Assembly (NCBI GenBank): GCA_037137375.1
Contig: JBAXKJ010000003.1
Span: 1 to 64,000 of the forward strand
Length of the DNA stretch: 64,000 nucleotides
Direction: 5' to 3'
DNA from: CAINVV01 sp037137375
GTDB taxonomy: Bacteria > Bacteroidota > Bacteroidia > Bacteroidales > Prolixibacteraceae
Shown here: positions 27,992-37,088 of the stretch, piece after piece
Position numbering within the stretch: position 1 is the first letter of the stretch
How the letters are laid out: each line of letters starts with the position of its first letter
Notes under the pieces: generated by a model
The model's database searches: none
What the model saw: the letters and a program-made list of their open reading frames with translations, nothing else
What the model was told of the DNA's origin: nothing
Made by a program: the position numbers and the translations under genes

Positions 27992-28032
27992 ATTGAAAAA
28001 ATTTGGATTTCCCAATGAAAATATTTTACTTT

Positions 28033-28054
28033 GTGTCATAGCAGCATAGGACAC
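28033..28054 (+). promoter_or_regulatory. Candidate GntR/YtrA operator of the ABC operon
   Basis: GTGTC (28033-28037) and GACAC (28050-28054) form a perfect dyad with a 12-nt spacer, 15 bases before the ATG of the ABC gene. The geometry is close to the AGTGTA-N13-TACACT arms that I recall for Bacillus YtrA. It overlaps a weak promoter (TTTG at 27999-28002, TACTTTG near 28027). The regulator encoded as third gene of this operon is the likely ligand. Confidence 0.5.
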
Positions 28055-28068
28055 TAAACCTGTAGAAT

Positions 28069-28908
28069 ATGATTTTAATAGACCAAATATCATTTCACTA
28101 CCAGAAGCAGGGCTATTTCTTTGACAATCTCTCATTTAATCAGGAGTTTGGAAGCATCGTAGGACTGCTTGGTAAAAATGGTGCAGGAAAATCTACCCTG
28201 TTAAAACTAATGGCGGGATTGCTCAATCCTCATTCAGGTTCGTTAAAGATATGCGAATTCACGCCATTCGACCGTCAGCCTGATTTTCTGGGCGATTTGT
28301 TTATGGTACCGGAAGAGTTCATCTTCCCACAAGTCACTATAGATCTTTATCTAAAGGCAACCTCTCCACTTTATCCCAACTTTGATGATGATAAATTGGA
28401 CGGTATTTTAAGGGATTTTGAACTCAATCGCAAAGGCAAAATCCATCAACTATCCCAAGGCCAACGCAAAAAATTCCTGATTGCCTTTGCACTAGCAACT
28501 GACTGCAAACTGCTGATCCTCGATGAGCCAACCAACGGCTTGGATATCCCTTCGAAAAGCCTGTTCCGAAAGGTGCTGGTCGGTTCTGTTACAGATGAGC
28601 AACTGGTAATAATCTCGACCCATCAGGTTAAAGATATCGAGACCATCCTCGACAAAGTAGTCATACTGGACCAGGGAAGGATCATTTTCAATGAGTCTCT
28701 CGTTAAAATTATGCAGCAGTGGCAATTTAAGCATGTCGCTTCGCTGGCAGGAATAGACGAGATTATCTACAGTGAGAAATATCCTGGTGGCTACAAGGTG
28801 GTAGTTCCGGCAATTGATGATGATGAATCAGAGTTAGACCTTGAACTTCTTTTTAAAGCAATCCTCAGTCAAAAAGAACAAATATCTGTTGCTCATGAAA
28901 ACAAGTAA
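28069..28908 (+). CDS. ABC transporter ATP-binding protein
   Basis: 279 residues. Walker A GKNGAGKST at 35-43, signature LSQGQ at 128-132, Walker B LLILDEP at 148-154, followed by the D-loop TNGLD, and a switch histidine in STHQVKD. It resembles the YtrB/YxlF-like drug or bacitracin-type exporters rather than importers, and no binding protein is nearby. Cytoplasmic, coupled to the membrane protein whose ATG overlaps its last 14 bases. The GntR regulator downstream and the operator in front suggest induction by cell-envelope stress, as for ytr operons. Confidence 0.93.
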   Translation: MILIDQISFHYQKQGYFFDNLSFNQEFGSIVGLLGKNGAGKSTLLKLMAGLLNPHSGSLKICEFTPFDRQPDFLGDLFMVPEEFIFPQVTIDLYLKATSPLYPNFDDDKLDGILRDFELNRKGKIHQLSQGQRKKFLIAFALATDCKLLILDEPTNGLDIPSKSLFRKVLVGSVTDEQLVIISTHQVKDIETILDKVVILDQGRIIFNESLVKIMQQWQFKHVASLAGIDEIIYSEKYPGGYKVVVPAIDDDESELDLELLFKAILSQKEQISVAHENK

Positions 28909-29638
28909 TTTCTTCGACCTGGACCGTTTTATCGGACTACTCAAGCAGGATATTTTGTTTAATTACAAGTTTTATTTGGCGTTTTTGCTTGGATTAAGTA
29001 TAGGTATATATCTTGTCAGTTACATGATAATTAGAAATTTAAGCGCTGGATTTCTTTCAGTTAACAACATACTGTACAATTTACTGCTTGGTGCGACCAT
29101 GGTTTTCATCGGAATGTCTTTTCCTTCTTTTAGAACTCAGATAAATACCAGCAACTTTCTTCTAACACCCGGGTCGGCATTTGAAAAACTGTTGGTTCAG
29201 TTCATGGTCCGGTTTGTGATATTTATCCCATTAGCATTGATTATACTAAAAGTGGGAGTTTTTCTGGCTATTTTTTCCATGGTCCCGGATCCCAAAACAG
29301 GTTTTGACCCTCTTTTTGTGGAGGATCTCAGCTTTAGCAAGCTTTTTACATTTCAAAACAATATATTACGCGATCTGTCCTATTTGTTCTTTGCTTTTGC
29401 CGGTTCTGCGTATTTTAAAAGGTATGCAGTAGTCAAAACAATGGGAGCATTTATTTTTCTTCCGGTTACAATCTTCCTAATTGTGAAACTTACAGGAAAC
29501 CAAATGAACTGGAATAAAATTAGTTTGGATTATCTGGATGGATCCAGGTTCTTCTTATCGCTGGCACCTTTATGTATTGGCGTCTTACTATTGAGTTTGC
29601 CTTGGGTCTATTTTAACATAAAAGAAAAAGAGCTCTGA
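28895..29638 (+). CDS. ABC transporter permease-like membrane protein
   Basis: 247 residues from the ATG at 28895, which overlaps the ATPase gene by 14 bases; a TTG at 28841 would give a longer but unlikely N-terminus. About six hydrophobic segments are visible (for example FYLAFLLGLSIGIYLVSYMI, LLLGATMVFIGMSF, FVIFIPLALIILKVGVFLAI, and FLSLAPLCIGVLLLSLPWVYF). No family motif is strong; the role as permease is inferred from the partner ATPase and the operon. Confidence 0.8.
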   Translation: MKTSNFFDLDRFIGLLKQDILFNYKFYLAFLLGLSIGIYLVSYMIIRNLSAGFLSVNNILYNLLLGATMVFIGMSFPSFRTQINTSNFLLTPGSAFEKLLVQFMVRFVIFIPLALIILKVGVFLAIFSMVPDPKTGFDPLFVEDLSFSKLFTFQNNILRDLSYLFFAFAGSAYFKRYAVVKTMGAFIFLPVTIFLIVKLTGNQMNWNKISLDYLDGSRFFLSLAPLCIGVLLLSLPWVYFNIKEKEL

Positions 29639-29639
29639 A

Positions 29640-30020
29640 ATGGACTTTAAATCCTCAAAAGGAATATTTCTTCAGATCGCCGATAACCTATGTCGCCAGA
29701 TTCTTGATGGAACTTTGAATCCAGGCGACCGGGTTCCTTCGGTACGTGATCTGGCGGCGGAATTTGAGGTGAACCGAAATACGGTGATGCGTACTTACAC
29801 TATATTACAGGAGACAGGAATTTTCGACAACAAACGGGGAATTGGATTTTTTATCTCAGATAATGCAGTAGAACTTGTCAGGACAGGTGAAAAGAATGAT
29901 TTTTACAAACATGACTTACCTGAGTTTATATTAAAAGTCAAGCTGCTCAAGCTTACCTCTTCTAACTTAAAAGATTTACTAACGGAAATTCAAACAAACG
30001 ATCAAAATGAAGAAAAGTAG
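29640..30020 (+). CDS. GntR-family regulator, YtrA subfamily
   Basis: 126 residues. An N-terminal winged helix (ILDGTLNPGDRVPSVRDLA, EFEVNRNTVMRTYTILQ) is followed by a short tail of about 50 residues and no FCD or UTRA sensor domain, which defines the YtrA subfamily. Members usually repress their own ABC operon. The ATG is one base after the permease stop, and its 3' end overlaps the next gene by 14 bases. The likely target is the dyad at 28033-28054. Confidence 0.92.
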   Translation: MDFKSSKGIFLQIADNLCRQILDGTLNPGDRVPSVRDLAAEFEVNRNTVMRTYTILQETGIFDNKRGIGFFISDNAVELVRTGEKNDFYKHDLPEFILKVKLLKLTSSNLKDLLTEIQTNDQNEEK

Positions 30021-30684
30021 TTTCATTTTAGTACTGTTTATCATTGTTATGGTGTGGGGGCGTTTTCTTTTGGTAAAGCCTGAACCCGCGGTATCACCGA
30101 TGGTTATACGCACTAAAAAGATGGACAATTTTTCAGTTGTCGTTGCACAACCTGGAAGTAACGTGCTTTTGCAATCCCAATGGGCAACAGGGAACGATCC
30201 TAAATTCACTTACATGACTAATGACAATGAACTTTTTAGTACTCCTTCGTATAAAGTGCAAAATGATACATTATTTATCTTTTCCTCCTCAGGCGATAAG
30301 GAACATCGAAACGATAGCTTCTATTGTATCGGTGTAAAAAGCATTGTAGGGTTGGAGAAGTCGAATATTAACCTTGGTTACTTTAAATCAGATACCCTAC
30401 ATATTAAATTAAGGAATGCCAGGTTAAGCGGGGATTTTGATCATAGCACAAAAAAGCCAAGATTGCTGATGCTGGAGGCGGATAGTTCCAAAATTGTGTT
30501 CAGAAGTTTAATCCGTTTTAAACAGATAAATGTACGACTAAACAGGTCCCATCTTGAAATTCCGGTAGCACGATTCGATTCGGTTTCTATTACAGGAACC
30601 CTGGTGGATTACTCCCGGCTGAGTGTCGATGGACGGCCAATGGGAAAATTGGCGAAAGATGCTACCAGTTATTCCAATCTGTGA
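30007..30684 (+). CDS. Unknown protein with single N-terminal membrane segment, fourth gene of the ytr-like operon
   Basis: 225 residues. Residues 5-24 are hydrophobic (FILVLFIIVMVWGRFLLV), probably an uncleaved anchor or signal peptide. The rest is beta-rich with regularly spaced polar turns (NINLGYFKSDTLHIKLRNARLSGDF in part; SVSITGTLVDYSRLSVDG), reminiscent of the right-handed repeats of DUF2807 'head-GIN' auto-adhesin-like domains, but I cannot assign it. It overlaps the regulator by 14 bases, so it is translationally coupled. Its stop is only 4 nt from the stop of the convergent TolC-type gene. Confidence 0.7.
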   Translation: MKKSSFILVLFIIVMVWGRFLLVKPEPAVSPMVIRTKKMDNFSVVVAQPGSNVLLQSQWATGNDPKFTYMTNDNELFSTPSYKVQNDTLFIFSSSGDKEHRNDSFYCIGVKSIVGLEKSNINLGYFKSDTLHIKLRNARLSGDFDHSTKKPRLLMLEADSSKIVFRSLIRFKQINVRLNRSHLEIPVARFDSVSITGTLVDYSRLSVDGRPMGKLAKDATSYSNL

Positions 30685-30688
30685 AATT

Positions 30689-31984
30689 CTAGTTTCCTAA
30701 CTGATACATCAGTCTCTTTAATTCTATTTCAGCCATTTTAGCCGCAAATTTAAGATTTACCAATTGGTATCCAGTGAGTTCATAGCTCGACTGTGCCGTC
30801 TTAACATCGAGGATAGTCGCCTGATTGACTTGAAAACGCTGCATCACCACATAGATCAGTTTCTGCGAAAACTGAATGGTATTTAGCTGAGATTCAAGTT
30901 GCTGTAGGGTTGTGTTATAGGATTCATAAGTCTTCACCGCCCCGGCAGTCAGAATGTTAAGGAGGTTCTCCTTCTGTAGTCTGGCATTGTCCAGATTGAA
31001 AACGGCTGCTTCTTTCTGAATCTTATAGGCATTCCCATTGTAGATAGGTATCTGCAGGGTCATACCTGCATAAGGGCCATAATTTTGATTCAGGAGGTAC
31101 AATCCTGCATCACTCTGGGTTCGGTTCATATTGTATCCGGTATTCAACCTGAGTGAGGGGTAACGCAGGGAGGTTACCTCCTTTACCACTTGCTCGTTGA
31201 TTTTAATCTGCTGTTCAGCTGATAGATACTGCGGATTCTGTTTTAGATAAGAAAGGATGGTATTCAATTGTATCGATTTATCAACCACGATACTGTCATC
31301 GACCATATAGGTATAGTATTTCTTCCGGCTCATTAATTGCAGGAGGTCAAATTTTGTCTGTTGTACCACCAATTCCTGAGATTTTAGAGATTGTTTGGCT
31401 GTATTGACATCTATCAATGCCTGCAAATAGTCAGCATCGTTGGCCATACCGACATTCTTCCTTTCGGTGACAATATCCAGCTTCTTTTGAGATACATCCA
31501 GAGATGTTTCCATAATTTTCAGATACTCCTTTTGACGTACTATGTCAAAGTATTTTGCCATTACGGCAGCAATACTGTTCTGGATCTGCAGGTTAAATAG
31601 CAGTTCATTTTGCTTTTGCAGATGTCCTAGCCGCTCTTTTGTGGCGAAGACTTTAAAGCCATTGAACAAAACCATTCCGGCCGTGACGCTTGAGGTCATG
31701 GTGTTGCCGCTGGCGCTACTCTTTTTTATTTCGGTTCCGCTGTTTAATTTCTGATTGACATTGGTCACCGATTGGTTGTCGGAAATATTGGCATTGATCG
31801 TAGGCAAACCTCCTGCTACTCCAATTGAGTTGTTGATTTTACTGATTTCTACATTATTCCCGGCAATCCTGATATCAAAACTATTCAGGAGGGTCGTATC
31901 AATAGCGTTTCTTAACGAAATCACAGGCTGACCTACTCCTGGAAAGGGAAGCAGCAATAACAGATAATATAAAAATTTCTTCAT
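30689..31984 (-). CDS. TolC-family outer-membrane efflux protein
   Basis: 431 residues with a signal peptide (MKKFLYYLLLLLPFPGVGQ). Two coiled-coil-rich repeats of the OEP family are visible (VISLRNAIDTTLLNSFDIRIAGNNVEISKINNS in part, and LDVKTAQSSYELTGYQLVNLKFAAKMAEIELKRL in part). It forms the trimeric outer-membrane channel of the pump encoded by the two genes upstream. It starts 6 nt after the RND gene, so it is last in the operon. Confidence 0.93.
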   Translation of the reverse strand: MKKFLYYLLLLLPFPGVGQPVISLRNAIDTTLLNSFDIRIAGNNVEISKINNSIGVAGGLPTINANISDNQSVTNVNQKLNSGTEIKKSSASGNTMTSSVTAGMVLFNGFKVFATKERLGHLQKQNELLFNLQIQNSIAAVMAKYFDIVRQKEYLKIMETSLDVSQKKLDIVTERKNVGMANDADYLQALIDVNTAKQSLKSQELVVQQTKFDLLQLMSRKKYYTYMVDDSIVVDKSIQLNTILSYLKQNPQYLSAEQQIKINEQVVKEVTSLRYPSLRLNTGYNMNRTQSDAGLYLLNQNYGPYAGMTLQIPIYNGNAYKIQKEAAVFNLDNARLQKENLLNILTAGAVKTYESYNTTLQQLESQLNTIQFSQKLIYVVMQRFQVNQATILDVKTAQSSYELTGYQLVNLKFAAKMAEIELKRLMYQLGN

Positions 31985-31990
31985 GATCGG

Positions 31991-34900
31991 TCATTTAAAC
32001 TGATTGTCAACTTCTTCTCTCGTCTTATGCTTTCCGGATACGTAGGTGTAAACAGCCGGAATAACGAACAGGGTCAAAACAAGGGAGAAAATTATACCAC
32101 CCACGATAACAATACCTAGTGGCACACGGCTTGAAGCGGCGTCTCCCATGCTAAGGGCAATAGGCAATGCTCCGAGCGAAGTGGCCAGACTAGTCATCAG
32201 AATCGGACGCAGACGTTGTGTTGAGGCTTCGATAACAGCCTGAAACTTGTTGATACCCAACTCTCTCTTCCTATTGGCGAATTCCACAATCAGGATTCCA
32301 TTCTTCGTTACCAGTCCAATCAAGGTGATCATCCCGATCTCGGAGAAGATATTGAGAGTCTGGTTGAAAATCCAGAGACAAAGCACCGCCCCGGCGATGG
32401 CAAGAGGTACCGTGATCATGATGATAAACGGATCCTTGAAACTTTCAAATTGGGCGGCAAGAATAAGGTAGATAAGAAGCAATGCCAAAATAAATGCGAA
32501 AGAAATATTGGAGGAACTCTCAGAATAGTCGCGGGATGGGCCGCTTAAGGAGGTTTGGAAACTTTCGTCCAGGAGTTTATCGCCGATTGCAGACATTGCT
32601 TTGACTCCATCGCCGACCGTTCGGCCTTCAGAAAGTGAGGCGGAAATGGTGGCTGATTTGTACCTGTTGTAATGATATAAAGTTGGAGGATTGGCATTTG
32701 GCTTGATAATCAATACCTCAGAGAGCGCGATGCTAATACCTTGATTATTCCTTACATACAATTTTGTAATGTCCATGGGTTGTTGACGGTCCTTGATTCC
32801 GACTTGACTAATAACCTGGTACTGACGACCGTTCATGATGAAATATGCCAGACGGCGGCCGCTGAATGCACTTTGCATCACGCCTGCAATATCTGCAACT
32901 GTTAATCCCAATTCTCGTGCCTTGATTCTGTCGATGATGATATCGACCTCCGGTTTATTGAATTTCAGGTTGACATCCACATTCTGGAAAGTCTTATCAT
33001 TTCTTGCCTCTTCCAGAAATTTTGGAATGATCTCTTTGAGTTTGTCAAAATCTTGGTTCTGAACGACATATTGAACGGGCAAAGCGCCTCTCGAGCCTAA
33101 TCCAACCGAAATAGTTTGCTCTTCGACCGGGAATATCCTCAGATTGTTAAAGCGTCCCAGTTTTTTCGTGACGTCTTTGATAATTTCACTTTGGGTCCGT
33201 GTACGCTCAGATGGAGGAACCAATCCGACACGCCCCATTCCGGAGTTCAAACCGGTACTGCTGAAGGATGGAAGAGCCAGGAATGAAAAGGCTCTCTCTG
33301 GAATGGAATCGATCAGAAAATTGCCGAATTCCTCACCGGCCTTATTCATAAACCCATAGCTGGCTCCTTCTGGACCGGTCATCTGAAAGCGCACGCTGCT
33401 TTTGTCTTCCAGTGGTGCAAGCTCGCTCTGCAGTGTCCTACCGATTATGTAAGTAAATAATAAACAGGCTAATACGATCGCCCAGGCGATCCATCTCATG
33501 GCGATAAATTTCTCCAGCAATCTTTTATAGCCAGTTTCCATTCCTTTGAAGAAGGGTTCAGTGGCCTGGTAGAATCTGCCATGACTCGCATGACGCCTGT
33601 TAAGATAAACGTTCAAAACCGGTGTGATGGTAAGGGAGACAAAAGCAGAAATAAGTACCGCACTGGCTACTACCACTGCAAATTCGCGAAACAAGCTACC
33701 GACGAATCCCTGCAGGAACAAGACAGGCAAAAACACGATAGCGAGGGTAATGGATGTCGAGATTACGGCAAAGAAAATTTCACGGCTTCCTTCCAGCGCC
33801 GCTTTGCGAATCTGCATTCCGGCTTCAAATTTCCTGAAGATATTCTCGGTGACGACAATCCCGTCATCGACCACCAGACCGGTGGCCAGAATAATCCCGA
33901 GCATCGAAAGTATGTTGATGGAGAATCCCGCCAGATACATGACGAAGAAGGTCGCGATCAGTGAAATGGGAATATCCACGAGTGGTCGCAAGGCAATCAT
34001 CCAGTTTCTGAAAAACAGGAAGATGACCATGATTACCAGAAGGAAAGAGATAAAAAGGGTTTGCTTGACCTCCGTCAGAGATTTGCGAACATTTTTGGTG
34101 TTATCGATCAGGTTAGTAAAGATGATATCGCTCTTCTGCGATTTTCTGATTTCATCTAACCTCTTGTTAAATTCGTCAGAAATGTTGATGTAATTTGCAC
34201 CGGGTTGAGGGATAATAGCCAGACCTAATCCACTTACACCGTTAAGTCTCCAAATCTGCTCGTATTGTTCGGGTCCTAGCTCCACACTGGCCAGGTCACT
34301 TAACCTGATGATACCATCGCTGTTTTCACGGATGATCAGATCCCTGAATTCTTTTTCAGTAGTCAGCCTTCCCAATGCGCGGATGGTCAGTTCGGTCTTT
34401 TCACCATAAATTTTTCCCGAGGGCACTTCAACGTTCTCCCTAGCCAAGACGGTTGTAATGTCGTTAAAAGTTATTCCGTATGCGTTCAATTTGTCAGGAT
34501 CAATCCAGAGACGCATGGCAGGCCGTTTCTGCCCGAAAATCATGATGGAGCTAACTTCAGGAATCGTCTGGAACTTATTCTGTAACACATTTTCGGCATA
34601 ATCGCTGAGTTCCAGCAATCCCTTACTCGGACTCTGCACCGCCATCATGATAATAAAATCACTGTTTGCATCTGCCTTTGTGACCACAGGAGGGGAATCA
34701 ATGTCTTGCGGAAGGTTACGGACGGCCTGACTAACCTTGTCCCGTACATCGTTTGCTGCTGCTTCAAGGTTTGTGCTGAGGTTAAACTCTACCGAGATCA
34801 TGCTACTCCCTACAGAACTGGAAGACATAATCGTCCGGATTCCCGGGATACCGTTAATGGATTTTTCGAGTGGCTCAGTGATCTGACTCTCAATAATATC

Positions 34901-35068
34901 TGCATTAGCCCCTGCATAGGAGGTGACGACCGTAACCAAAGGCGGATCGATAGCCGGATACTCCCTGACTCCCAGAAAGTTAAAGCCGATGACCCCGAAT
35001 AGTATCAGGGTCATGCTCATGACGGTGGCCAGAACAGGCCTCTTGAGTGATAGTTCGGAAATATTCAT
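31991..35068 (-). CDS. RND efflux permease (AcrB/MexB-like, HAE1 family)
   Basis: 1,025 residues, the full family length. It has twelve transmembrane segments in two halves, two large periplasmic loops, and the ATGLVVDDGIVVTENI segment in TM4 that carries the proton-relay aspartates. The GLVTKNGILIVEFAN block is the TM10 counterpart with the conserved lysine. It exports hydrophobic compounds with proton influx. It lies 1 nt after the adaptor gene, so translation is probably coupled. Substrate range cannot be predicted. Confidence 0.95.
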   Translation of the reverse strand: MNISELSLKRPVLATVMSMTLILFGVIGFNFLGVREYPAIDPPLVTVVTSYAGANADIIESQITEPLEKSINGIPGIRTIMSSSSVGSSMISVEFNLSTNLEAAANDVRDKVSQAVRNLPQDIDSPPVVTKADANSDFIIMMAVQSPSKGLLELSDYAENVLQNKFQTIPEVSSIMIFGQKRPAMRLWIDPDKLNAYGITFNDITTVLARENVEVPSGKIYGEKTELTIRALGRLTTEKEFRDLIIRENSDGIIRLSDLASVELGPEQYEQIWRLNGVSGLGLAIIPQPGANYINISDEFNKRLDEIRKSQKSDIIFTNLIDNTKNVRKSLTEVKQTLFISFLLVIMVIFLFFRNWMIALRPLVDIPISLIATFFVMYLAGFSINILSMLGIILATGLVVDDGIVVTENIFRKFEAGMQIRKAALEGSREIFFAVISTSITLAIVFLPVLFLQGFVGSLFREFAVVVASAVLISAFVSLTITPVLNVYLNRRHASHGRFYQATEPFFKGMETGYKRLLEKFIAMRWIAWAIVLACLLFTYIIGRTLQSELAPLEDKSSVRFQMTGPEGASYGFMNKAGEEFGNFLIDSIPERAFSFLALPSFSSTGLNSGMGRVGLVPPSERTRTQSEIIKDVTKKLGRFNNLRIFPVEEQTISVGLGSRGALPVQYVVQNQDFDKLKEIIPKFLEEARNDKTFQNVDVNLKFNKPEVDIIIDRIKARELGLTVADIAGVMQSAFSGRRLAYFIMNGRQYQVISQVGIKDRQQPMDITKLYVRNNQGISIALSEVLIIKPNANPPTLYHYNRYKSATISASLSEGRTVGDGVKAMSAIGDKLLDESFQTSLSGPSRDYSESSSNISFAFILALLLIYLILAAQFESFKDPFIIMITVPLAIAGAVLCLWIFNQTLNIFSEIGMITLIGLVTKNGILIVEFANRKRELGINKFQAVIEASTQRLRPILMTSLATSLGALPIALSMGDAASSRVPLGIVIVGGIIFSLVLTLFVIPAVYTYVSGKHKTREEVDNQFK

Positions 35069-35069
35069 C

Positions 35070-36107
35070 TTACTTATCTTTCAGACTTTTTACCCTTTTC
35101 ACTTTTACAACAGCCTTGGGTCTGACGAAAAGCATTCCGCTGACAATAATAGAATCTCCCGGGGCTATACCTGAGGTAATTTCAACCTGTCCGGGATTTC
35201 TTAATCCGGTCTCTACATTCACAAAAGTCGCCCTGTTATTTCTCACGACAACGACCTGATTGGAGAGGGCATCCGGAATCACCGCATTGGTGGGAACCAT
35301 GATACCTTTTCTATTCTGTTCCAGGTATACTTTTACGAACGATCCGGGTTGGATAATACCTTTCGTAAGCAACGCCCTGACTTTGATATTCCTGGATACC
35401 GTATTGATCTGTGGTTCTATTGCGGCAATGACGGCATCCTGCAATTCGGTAATACCATCATTTTGAATCTTAATCTTATTGCCTTTGAATAAAAGTGAGG
35501 AGAAGGTCTCCGGTACAGTAAAGTCAATTTTTACTTTATCCACCTGATGAATGCTTCCCAATATCGTTTGAGGCGTAACGTAGGCCCCCGGACTCACCAA
35601 CCTGATGCCGAGTTCTCCTGAAAAAGGTGCCTTGACAATTGTCTTATCAATCTGAGCATTAATAACTTTCATGTTAGCCTGCAGCGTATTTACCTGACTA
35701 AGTGCCGCATCGTAATCGGCTTGATTCACGCCATTGATCTTCAAAAGATCACTCAATCTTTTTAGAGTTTTATTAGCCAGATCGAGTTGTGTTTTCTGCT
35801 GCTCGAGCTGTGCCTGTAAATCGGCATCGTTGACCCTTGCCAGGATGGTGCCCTGCTTAACATTCGCACCATCAGGCAGGTTAAGATAGGTGAGCCTGCC
35901 ACTCACTTCCGGATGCAGTTCAGCCATTTCATTGGACAAAACGCTTCCGTTCACCTCCAGCATGTTATCGATATTCTCGGTAGTTGCTACAATCACTTCT
36001 ACTTGAACAGCAGGCTTTTCCATAACAACCTGTTCCTTTTTCTTCCCTCCGCAGGATAGTAGCAAAGAACCCAAAGCTAAAATTCCTAAAAATCTATTCA
36101 AAATCAT
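35070..36107 (-). CDS. RND efflux periplasmic adaptor (membrane fusion protein)
   Basis: 345 residues. A lipobox LLLSC gives a lipidated Cys at about residue 19. A split lipoyl/barrel-sandwich domain (GRLTYLNLPDGANVKQGTILARV, KAPFSGELGIRLVSPGAYV) surrounds a coiled-coil hairpin (about 105-150), followed by a beta-barrel domain (VPTNAVIPDALSNQVVVV). First gene of the operon, with a -7 box 95 bases upstream. Confidence 0.94.
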   Translation of the reverse strand: MILNRFLGILALGSLLLSCGGKKKEQVVMEKPAVQVEVIVATTENIDNMLEVNGSVLSNEMAELHPEVSGRLTYLNLPDGANVKQGTILARVNDADLQAQLEQQKTQLDLANKTLKRLSDLLKINGVNQADYDAALSQVNTLQANMKVINAQIDKTIVKAPFSGELGIRLVSPGAYVTPQTILGSIHQVDKVKIDFTVPETFSSLLFKGNKIKIQNDGITELQDAVIAAIEPQINTVSRNIKVRALLTKGIIQPGSFVKVYLEQNRKGIMVPTNAVIPDALSNQVVVVRNNRATFVNVETGLRNPGQVEITSGIAPGDSIIVSGMLFVRPKAVVKVKRVKSLKDK

Positions 36108-36201
36108 ATGACAGATATTATATGCTTGTCCTAATTTGGTCAGGTCAATTTAACTATAAAATTACCTGAATTTCATCTGTTTACTCTACTTAGTAAGGCT
36201 A

Positions 36202-36209
36202 CAAAAGTA
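36202..36209 (-). promoter_or_regulatory. Possible -7 box of the RND pump operon
   Basis: Reads TACTTTTG on the minus strand, a perfect TAnnTTTG, 95 bases before the adaptor ATG. No TTG is at the expected upstream distance. It sits between the DUF4249 stop and the adaptor gene. Confidence 0.4.
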
Positions 36210-36232
36210 TATGAAAAAAGATAATTTTGAGT

Positions 36233-37084
36233 CTATTTGTTAACAACTGATGATATTTTTCGAACAGAACAGGCATTGAAATAGCCCAAGGCACCATTGC
36301 TGATATTCGAAACAGGATTGGAGGGCGAGGTCGACTGACCATTTTCATGTCCTGCCGTCCTAAAATACTCGTAAACGCTTTTATCTATTGATTCCAGCCA
36401 TACGGTTACATTATCCCCTTTAACCAAAGTCAGTCCGCTGCCGCGAGGTAACAGTGCATATTTGATGCTCGCTCCTTGAAAAAGCTCGTCGTCAAGTATA
36501 TAGAATTCCTTCTGCTGCACATTATTTACGAAATATACCAGCCGGTAGAAGTTGACTAAGGCGGGCGGGTCGTTGAAACGAATGGTGGCTGCCTTTTCGC
36601 CGCTAAAGGGACTGGTTGCAAAATAGAGGCTATCAATGTAGACTGCAAAAGGCATGTAAGCCGTAGAAACGAAGGTGTTGCTACCAATCTTCACATTAAG
36701 CGAATAGGTACGGCCCGCTATGCCCCGTAATTTCGAAGTCTTGTAAGTTCCTGCTACAGACTCAGTCAAGACTTCCGTCTGATTCACATTATCGGTAATT
36801 TGTACCGTTGCACCGGAAACAGGAGGGTACGTATTGGACTCATCGAAAGTGACTGATTTTGAAATTTTGACATAGTACGGTCCTGTCTGATCGTATATAT
36901 TGCCCTGGATCACTACCCTTGGGCTCGAATCATTGAGTTGTAAATCAACCACTTTTTCACAAGAAGTAAGGCTTACCAGGAAGACCATAAGGCAAGCAAT
37001 TAGTACTCCAAATATTGGTCTCAGAAACGAAGTTTGAACTTTAATTTCCTGGTAAGATATTCTTATATTATTGTAATTCAACAT
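36233..37084 (-). CDS. DUF4249 family lipoprotein
   Basis: 283 residues. A long n-region precedes a hydrophobic segment and the lipobox SLTSCEK (Cys about 42). The beta-rich body has PRVVIQGNIYDQTGPYYVKISKS and SGATVQITDN, which is the DUF4249 signature. The gene starts 4 nt after the stop of the TonB-dependent receptor, a pairing repeated across Bacteroidetes. It is probably an outer-membrane lipoprotein that works with that receptor, in the way SusD works with SusC; ligand unknown. Confidence 0.88.
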   Translation of the reverse strand: MLNYNNIRISYQEIKVQTSFLRPIFGVLIACLMVFLVSLTSCEKVVDLQLNDSSPRVVIQGNIYDQTGPYYVKISKSVTFDESNTYPPVSGATVQITDNVNQTEVLTESVAGTYKTSKLRGIAGRTYSLNVKIGSNTFVSTAYMPFAVYIDSLYFATSPFSGEKAATIRFNDPPALVNFYRLVYFVNNVQQKEFYILDDELFQGASIKYALLPRGSGLTLVKGDNVTVWLESIDKSVYEYFRTAGHENGQSTSPSNPVSNISNGALGYFNACSVRKISSVVNK

Positions 37085-37088
37085 GATA

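Noticed and set aside
33581..34193. Plus-strand frames of 127 and 189 codons inside the RND permease gene.
   Set aside because: The minus-strand RND permease is complete and unambiguous; these frames have no homology pattern.
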